From contig DAOSZN010000020.1 in assembly GCA_035593725.1 (NCBI GenBank), positions 1 to 38,160 on the forward strand: 38,160 bases of DNA, read 5' to 3'. The stretch comes from UBA4971 sp029551185 (GTDB taxonomy: Bacteria > Bacillota > SHA-98 > UBA4971). This document shows, in pieces, positions 33,798-38,160 of the stretch. The position numbers and the translations under genes are program-made. The stretch's first letter is position 1, and every line of letters begins with the position of its first letter. The notes below the pieces were generated by a model. The model saw only the letters and a list, made by a program, of their open reading frames with translations, was not told the DNA's origin and made no database searches.

Positions 33798-34628
33798 TTA
33801 GTATTCTATGGGCACTTGCAGTCTTACAAACATGTTCCTTTCGTTATTGTCAAAGATGGGCAGTTCAACCACTACTTCACATACGTAGTCCCCGATTATC
33901 TCGTACCCCTTCTCATCTATGTAACGAAGGAGCTTTCGGGCGTGCTCTTTTTCCTTCCAAAAACTGTAGAAATATATGCAAACATAATTGGAAGCAGGAA
34001 TTATCTCTATACCTTCTTGTTCAGGAAAATCATTATCAACAAACATAAATATCTCAGAAGAGAAGAATTTACCTGCATCAATCATTTCTTTTCGCCATAT
34101 GGAACCGACATTACAGAAGTATACCATGGGCAAATCCTTGATTATTACCTGTTTCTTCAATTGCCTTAGGATATATTCATAAGTATCAAGTCCATGGTCG
34201 TAGATATTTATCTTTCCGTCATAGCAAAATATCTTTCTATCCGGGATGAATTCAAGTGTGATATCGCCTTCCCCTGGCATTTGTAAATACCTGCTATAGT
34301 TTCTTATGCAAGCTTCAACTCCTCCTTTCATATGATGTAGCTTCTTAATCTCTTCATCGATATTTTTACTTTGTTTCCTGAGGATATGCTGAATCTCTTT
34401 AATATCTTCTTTCTCAAATTGCTCTTTTATCTGCTCTAAAGACATTCCCAAGGACTTCATATACTGAATCATATCCAATATTGCGCTCTGCTTGATATCG
34501 TAGTATCTGTAGTTTGTCTCTCTATCAACGTATATCGGCTTTAATAGATCGATCTTGTCATAATATCTTAAGGTCTGAACTGAAATATGATTTAAAGCTG
34601 CCATTTTGCCGATAGGCAAAAGATCCAC
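33798..34628 (-). CDS. MerR-family regulator with GyrI-like effector domain (BmrR type)
   Basis: A 276-residue activator. The N-terminal winged helix reads LPIGKMAALNHISVQTLRYYDKI, then NYRYYDIKQ and a coiled-coil (about 85-110). The C-terminal half (LEFIPDRKIFCYDG ... VVELPIFDN) is a GyrI-like small-molecule-binding domain, as in BmrR. GTG 34628 has GGTGGGGTG upstream; GTG 34637 gives three more residues. It lies upstream of ord on the same strand, and the MerR-type promoter between them is its likely target. A GTCTC/GAGAC dyad at 34705-34729 could serve autoregulation. Confidence 0.9.
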   Translation of the reverse strand: MDLLPIGKMAALNHISVQTLRYYDKIDLLKPIYVDRETNYRYYDIKQSAILDMIQYMKSLGMSLEQIKEQFEKEDIKEIQHILRKQSKNIDEEIKKLHHMKGGVEACIRNYSRYLQMPGEGDITLEFIPDRKIFCYDGKINIYDHGLDTYEYILRQLKKQVIIKDLPMVYFCNVGSIWRKEMIDAGKFFSSEIFMFVDNDFPEQEGIEIIPASNYVCIYFYSFWKEKEHARKLLRYIDEKGYEIIGDYVCEVVVELPIFDNNERNMFVRLQVPIEY

Positions 34629-34839
34629 GTATTTCACCCCACCAACTTAAGATACTGACATTTGCTAATGCTGTCAGCTGTCTGTGTTTATTGGTCCTGC
34701 TATAGTCTCAACGTGTTTGGAAATGAGACAATCGGCAGCTATTGACAGTTATGACTTTCCCTTTTTCATGCTAACACATATGGCAACCGCGAGAACGGTG
34801 TATCAAAAACTACTCCCCGTATGATAAAGCTAGCATAAG

Positions 34840-35823
34840 TTATATATCGGCATAGTTTCTTGTTGTGCTTTTGCCGAACGCTTCATAGAGTTGATTGCAT
34901 AGACTCTCAACATAATCCCGCTTGGCGATCACGGAAAGCCAGTCATCTGGAATGCTCTCATATCCATAATAAAGTCCTGCCAATCCTCCTGCAACTGCAG
35001 CAACAGTATCTGTATCTCCTCCCAGGTTTACTGCTTTTAACACACAGTCCCTGAAGCTATCTGTTCTCAATAGACACCAAATTGCAGCTTCAAGCGTATC
35101 AACAACATATCCTGTGCTTCTTATTTCAGCCTCATCCAGTTCACTAAAGTCTTTTCGTGTAAGCCGTTCATAGTGGTGTAGTTCACGGGAGAATCCAGGG
35201 TGACTTCGGTAGTGATCTACTGCCCTATGGATACCGGTCTCCACTGCTATCTCAGGATCTGTTCCATCCATCAGAGCAGATGCAACAGAAACATAGATAC
35301 CGCATGCAATCTGACTGCGTTTATGGGCATGTGTCAGGGCGGAAACATTATGGATGATTTCGAACGCCTCATCTGTCTCGTGGAAGTCAGTTCCGTAAAC
35401 AGACCGCAGATAGAATACAATGGGAAGAATCCTCATAAGCGAGCCGTTTCCGTTATCGCGTTCGGTTGCTCCGCCGCATTCTAAAGGAGGTATCCCACGC
35501 GAGAACCTCATCAAGGCTTTTGCGGTTATGTTTCCGACATCGAAGACTTCTCCGTGAGGTGTGTACGCTGCTTCGTCAAGCCATTTGAGGAAGTTAATCA
35601 TGATATCTTCATAGTCCAATCCTTTAATAAGGCTGTCTACGAGACATAATATCATGCTTGTATCATCAGACCATGTCCCTGCAGGTTGGCGATGAGTCCC
35701 GTAAGAGCGCATACCGGTTACAGGGTTTCTTTTAAGCGTTTCCCTGTCCATAAATTCGACAGGAACACCTAAGGCATCAGCAACACATAAGCCCATTATG
35801 CCTGCTAATACATGATTCGCCAT
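34840..35823 (-). CDS. ADP-ribosylglycohydrolase family protein
   Basis: A 327-residue all-helical hydrolase of the DraG/ARH family, which removes ADP-ribose from proteins or related molecules with two Mg2+ ions. Metal-binding motifs are visible at both ends: GTWSDDTSMILCLVDSL near residues 50-65 and LGGDTDTVAAVAGGLAGLYYG near 275-295. NGSLMRILP is another family mark. I use ATG 35823 after AGAAAGAGG; the frame from 35847 is longer but unsupported. It is followed by the merR gene 200 bases later. The substrate is unknown. Confidence 0.93.
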   Translation of the reverse strand: MANHVLAGIMGLCVADALGVPVEFMDRETLKRNPVTGMRSYGTHRQPAGTWSDDTSMILCLVDSLIKGLDYEDIMINFLKWLDEAAYTPHGEVFDVGNITAKALMRFSRGIPPLECGGATERDNGNGSLMRILPIVFYLRSVYGTDFHETDEAFEIIHNVSALTHAHKRSQIACGIYVSVASALMDGTDPEIAVETGIHRAVDHYRSHPGFSRELHHYERLTRKDFSELDEAEIRSTGYVVDTLEAAIWCLLRTDSFRDCVLKAVNLGGDTDTVAAVAGGLAGLYYGYESIPDDWLSVIAKRDYVESLCNQLYEAFGKSTTRNYADI

Positions 35824-35887
35824 TCTCACACCTCTTTCTCGCATCAATAATCAAGCTTGATACCCTGTATAACATTCACCTGGATAT

Positions 35888-35940
35888 GTAAGCGTACAAT
35901 AGCCATCACCTGCTGAAGGTGGGGACTATTGTACGCTTAC
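35888..35940. repeat. 53-bp near-perfect hairpin element
   Basis: GTAAGCGTACAATAG (35888-35902) and CTATTGTACGCTTAC (35926-35940) are perfect 15-bp inverted copies. Between them CACCT-GCTGA-AGGTG extends the hairpin. There is no clean T-run on either strand, although the plus strand is T-rich beyond it. It may be a bidirectional terminator, a REP-like palindrome or a small mobile element. Only one copy was seen in the window. Confidence 0.6.
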
Positions 35941-35959
35941 TCTCCGTCTACTTTCTTTT

Positions 35960-36106
35960 CTAATTCCGGTTATCCTCTTCTATGGATTTCTCGAAAATAA
36001 TCTGATAGCAATATGGTGCTGCTACTCCTGTTTTTTCGTTTGCCGGAATAACAATCTGTTTGAATCTCCAACTATTAGCAGCTTCTTCTACAATAATTTC
36101 CTTAAT
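35960..36106 (-). pseudogene. 48-residue C-terminal protein fragment, family unknown
   Basis: The minus frame from ATT 36106 to TAG 35960 reads IKEIIVEEAANSWRFKQIV, then IPANEKTGVAAPYCYQIIFE. This looks like the end of a real protein. It has no ATG, GTG or TTG start and is open upstream only to a TAG within the GNAT gene. It overlaps the GNAT stop by three bases. Probably a decayed gene whose 5' part was replaced. Confidence 0.4.
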
Positions 36107-37049
36107 CTGCAGACCATGCTAAGAGACTCCCTAGCTGAACTCCAAAACCTAAATGCTGATACATGCCAATATCTTCCTTAGAGCTTCCAACCCAAAGAGG
36201 GGTAACATCGTGCTTGTCGCACCAATGAAACACAGATTTTGTCAAGGAGGTTGCAATGCCTTTGCTTTGATAGACCGGAAGAATATAGAAGTCCCCGAAA
36301 ACACCGCTTTTCTTACACTGATATGTAGAAAATGTTGGGCTTACTGAACACATTCCTATCAATCGGGTTTTTCTTTTTGCAACAAAAAAGAAAATCTCAT
36401 GGTTTTCAATTGCATTCTTTAGCGAGGCCTTCTGAGCGTCGGTTAAAAGCTCTTCCCCGATTGCCTTTTTATAACCCCCCATAAGCTGCATGAGTTGATC
36501 AAAGTCTTTTATGTGAAACACTTCATAAGTTATTTCGCCACACTGCGCCGGTCTAAGCTGATACAGAATACTACCGTATTCATCAAAACCGTTATATTCA
36601 AAACCAAGAGATGTCCAGAAACTCCTGTTGCCTTCATTTGAGATATTGAGCTCAAAATACTCTGCGCCTTTTTCCATCTCCTTCTCTCTTAAAGCATGAA
36701 AACAGGCTTTTCCATATCCTTTGTGGCGAAATCCAGGCTTAACGCAATAATCAATAATAAAGCACTTGTTGTCTTCTGAAAAATAAGTCACATAAGAGCA
36801 GAACCCAATTCTTTCACCATTTTGCTCAAAGAACACGAAATGGGCCTTATCCTCGTCCCGATAGAAGACTTTCATCATATGATCTTTGTATTCCTTCGAA
36901 AGAAACCAATCCAAGTCATTCTGAGTCAACGGTTTCCCTAGAGTATCATTGAGAAAAACATCTCGTATCACATATTCATCCCGTTCTCTCCAAAATTCAG
37001 CAATCTCCTCGCATGATTCCACTTCCCGAATGGTAATTGTTTCATTCAC
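36102..37049 (-). CDS. double-domain GNAT acetyltransferase
   Basis: A 315-residue protein with two GNAT folds in tandem. The acetyl-CoA-binding segments are VKPGFRHKGYGKACFHAL in the first and LPVYQSKGIATSLTKSVF in the second, followed by the helix with NEGNRSFWTSLGFEY and DIGMYQHLGFGVQ. In such pairs often only one half is active. It starts at GTG 37049 after GGGAGGGATTAAA and overlaps the stop of an esterase remnant. The acceptor substrate is unknown. Confidence 0.9.
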   Translation of the reverse strand: MNETITIREVESCEEIAEFWRERDEYVIRDVFLNDTLGKPLTQNDLDWFLSKEYKDHMMKVFYRDEDKAHFVFFEQNGERIGFCSYVTYFSEDNKCFIIDYCVKPGFRHKGYGKACFHALREKEMEKGAEYFELNISNEGNRSFWTSLGFEYNGFDEYGSILYQLRPAQCGEITYEVFHIKDFDQLMQLMGGYKKAIGEELLTDAQKASLKNAIENHEIFFFVAKRKTRLIGMCSVSPTFSTYQCKKSGVFGDFYILPVYQSKGIATSLTKSVFHWCDKHDVTPLWVGSSKEDIGMYQHLGFGVQLGSLLAWSAD

Positions 37050-37321
37050 TTTAATCCCTCCCGGAAGTTTCTTGGATGTTGATTTGGCCCTACACCGCTG
37101 ATGTGGATATTAAAAGCAGTTGCATCGGTATCAGAAAGCAAGGCATGATTTTCAGCATATTGAGGCCATTCTGCCGGATAGCTCCATGAGCTGTCGGAAT
37201 ACACATTGAGCACCAGGACGGGATAGGCTTCATATACGAAGACGAATTCACCGTCCTTGACGTCTTTAATGTCGCACATGAACGGAGATTCAAGCGCAAT
37301 AACCGCGCTGACATCATCCTT
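37046..37321 (-). pseudogene. truncated alpha/beta hydrolase (dienelactone-hydrolase-like) fragment
   Basis: An open frame from 37321 reads DDVSAVIALESPFMCDIKDV, then EAYPVLVLNVYSDSSW and ATAFNIHISGVG. This resembles the second half of an alpha/beta hydrolase, with the acid residue in YSDSSW. The nucleophile-Ser segment is absent because a TGA closes the frame at 37322. The expected catalytic His after GVG is missing too, since the end reads GVGPNQHPRN. The first ATG is 37279. The fragment cannot be a working hydrolase. Its stop overlaps the GNAT start by three bases. Confidence 0.6.
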
Positions 37322-37766
37322 TCAGAAAGAAATTATTATTTTAATTTTAACTCCATATACCTTTTGTTTCATCATTTATGGTAAGTGAAATGCAGGCATA
37401 ACCCTTGTTCTTCAATGGTCTGTCATCCTCAAAACTATGGATCCGCATCCCTGGTTATTGCAATGTACTTGGGATACTTACATCGATCCTATCTCCCCAA
37501 CCTTACTTGATTTTGAGCTGGTTTTTTATGCAAGAACATACCCTCGATATGTTCCCATGAACGTATTCTGACTTCACTTTCTTGACATCAAACAAACCGT
37601 CTCAACGTGGCCTGAGCCGCATAGATTGATGTCTTGGGCTTATTTTTTGAACCTTACGTTTACGGGAACATATCAATGGGTTTTTGGCATTTTCACCGAA
37701 AACCAATGTTCGGGGAAACATATCTACCATTTCCCCGAGAACCTAAGTATAGAATTCTTGGATATA
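37322..37766. other. gene-poor AT-rich region with a small fragment and repeats
   Basis: No intact gene. The minus-strand frame 37347-37448 encodes 33 residues (MRIHSFEDDRPLKNKGYACI...) and looks like another gene scrap. The 11-mer GGGAACATATC occurs at about 37664-37674 and inverted at about 37543-37553. A further 9-bp perfect inverted repeat, TCGGGGAAA/TTTCCCCGA, is at 37710-37738. The region appears to be decayed or mobile-element-derived DNA. Confidence 0.35.
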
Positions 37767-38160
37767 TTAGTATCCACGTCTTTTCATGTCATTTTCATAA
37801 GCGGTTTGGATTCGCTGATATTCTTTTGGATCATCATTTTCACAGTCCAATTTAATTACTCGATCAACAAAAGTCTCAAAAGAATCGGGATTATACCAAG
37901 GTTCTTTTAAAGTCAGAAAGATAATCTTTTTTGTTTTTTGACGTTCGGCCATTTCTTTCAGCATCTGAATTTCTTTTTCATTCTTAGTTACACTTTGAAT
38001 TGGCCATATAATCATAAAATCAAAAGCATAATCGTCATATTTTTCACTATTATTTTTAGTTGTCAAATTGTCAAAATAAATCGTAAGATTCGATAATTTC
38101 ATACCTTGTCCATATTTCTTTGGCACTTTAAGTTTATAGAGATCTGCCCATCTGAAGAAG
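37767..38160 (-). CDS. hypothetical protein, 5' end outside the window
   Basis: The minus frame stays open from the right edge (FFRWADLYKLKVPKKYGQ...) to TAA 37767, so the true start lies beyond 38160. Internal starts at 38126 (GTG) and 38102 (ATG) lack good ribosome binding sites. The visible 130 residues alternate strands and charged helices: DYAFDFMIIWPIQS, KEIQMLKEMAERQKTKKIIFL and ETFVDRVIKLD. This suggests a Rossmann-like alpha/beta fold. I do not recognise the family. The base composition is AT-rich compared with genes in the first 25 kb. Confidence 0.6.
   Translation of the reverse strand, partial: FFRWADLYKLKVPKKYGQGMKLSNLTIYFDNLTTKNNSEKYDDYAFDFMIIWPIQSVTKNEKEIQMLKEMAERQKTKKIIFLTLKEPWYNPDSFETFVDRVIKLDCENDDPKEYQRIQTAYENDMKRRGY

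Overview
The window looks like chromosomal DNA of a fermentative, sugar-using member of the Bacillota/Clostridia or a neighbouring deep lineage. Ribosome binding sites are strong (GGAGG type), GTG and TTG starts are frequent, and operons are compact. The gene set includes a clostridial-type 2,4-diaminopentanoate dehydrogenase, CUT1 sugar ABC transport without its own ATPase, and a peptide-efflux-like ABC exporter next to a two-component system. Both solute-binding proteins have Sec signal peptides but no lipobox cysteine, which is unusual for a single-membrane Gram-positive and may point to a two-membrane lineage. No rRNA, tRNA, CRISPR array or complete insertion sequence was found. From about 25 kb onward the DNA appears more AT-rich and contains several gene remnants.

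Layout. 1-2462 (-): GH31 alpha-glycosidase, cut by the left edge. 2774-4420 (-): glucose-6-phosphate isomerase. 4701-6633 (+): M19 dipeptidase and a PAP2 phosphatase. 6689-8918 (-): polar amino-acid ABC transporter (ATPase, permease, binding protein), driven by a near-consensus promoter that lies inside a small ORF next to a probable cstA remnant. 9603-10376 (+): Uma2-type nuclease with an N-terminal HTH. 10548-10877 (-): CsaA-like protein. 11143-18251 (+): a two-gene unit encoding a 1972-residue STAND-like NTPase and a 397-residue protein ending in an Rx4H HEPN-like motif. 18521-25105 (+): LacI regulator, two CUT1 permeases, sugar-binding protein and a GH116-like glucosidase, with a perfect 16-bp palindrome upstream of lacI.

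25102-26256 (-): Dam-type adenine methylase, overlapping a frameshifted minimal nucleotidyltransferase. 26842-28720 (+): OmpR-type response regulator and histidine kinase, converging on 28748-31941 (-), an FtsX-type permease and its ATPase. 32316-32567 (+): small winged-helix protein. 32656-34628 (-): diaminopentanoate dehydrogenase and a MerR regulator, separated by a promoter with the 19-bp spacer and central dyad typical of MerR targets. 34840-35823 (-): ADP-ribosylglycohydrolase family protein. 35888-37450: decaying DNA with hairpins, gene fragments and a double-GNAT acetyltransferase. 37767 to the right edge (-): unknown protein, 5' end outside the window.

The most promising candidate for an undescribed system is the STAND-like NTPase plus HEPN-like pair at 11143-18251. 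It is translationally coupled, and its N-terminal architecture matches nothing I recognise. Its plausible logic is that of a large NTP-dependent sensor controlling a ribonuclease effector, as in abortive-infection systems. That role is inferred, not shown.
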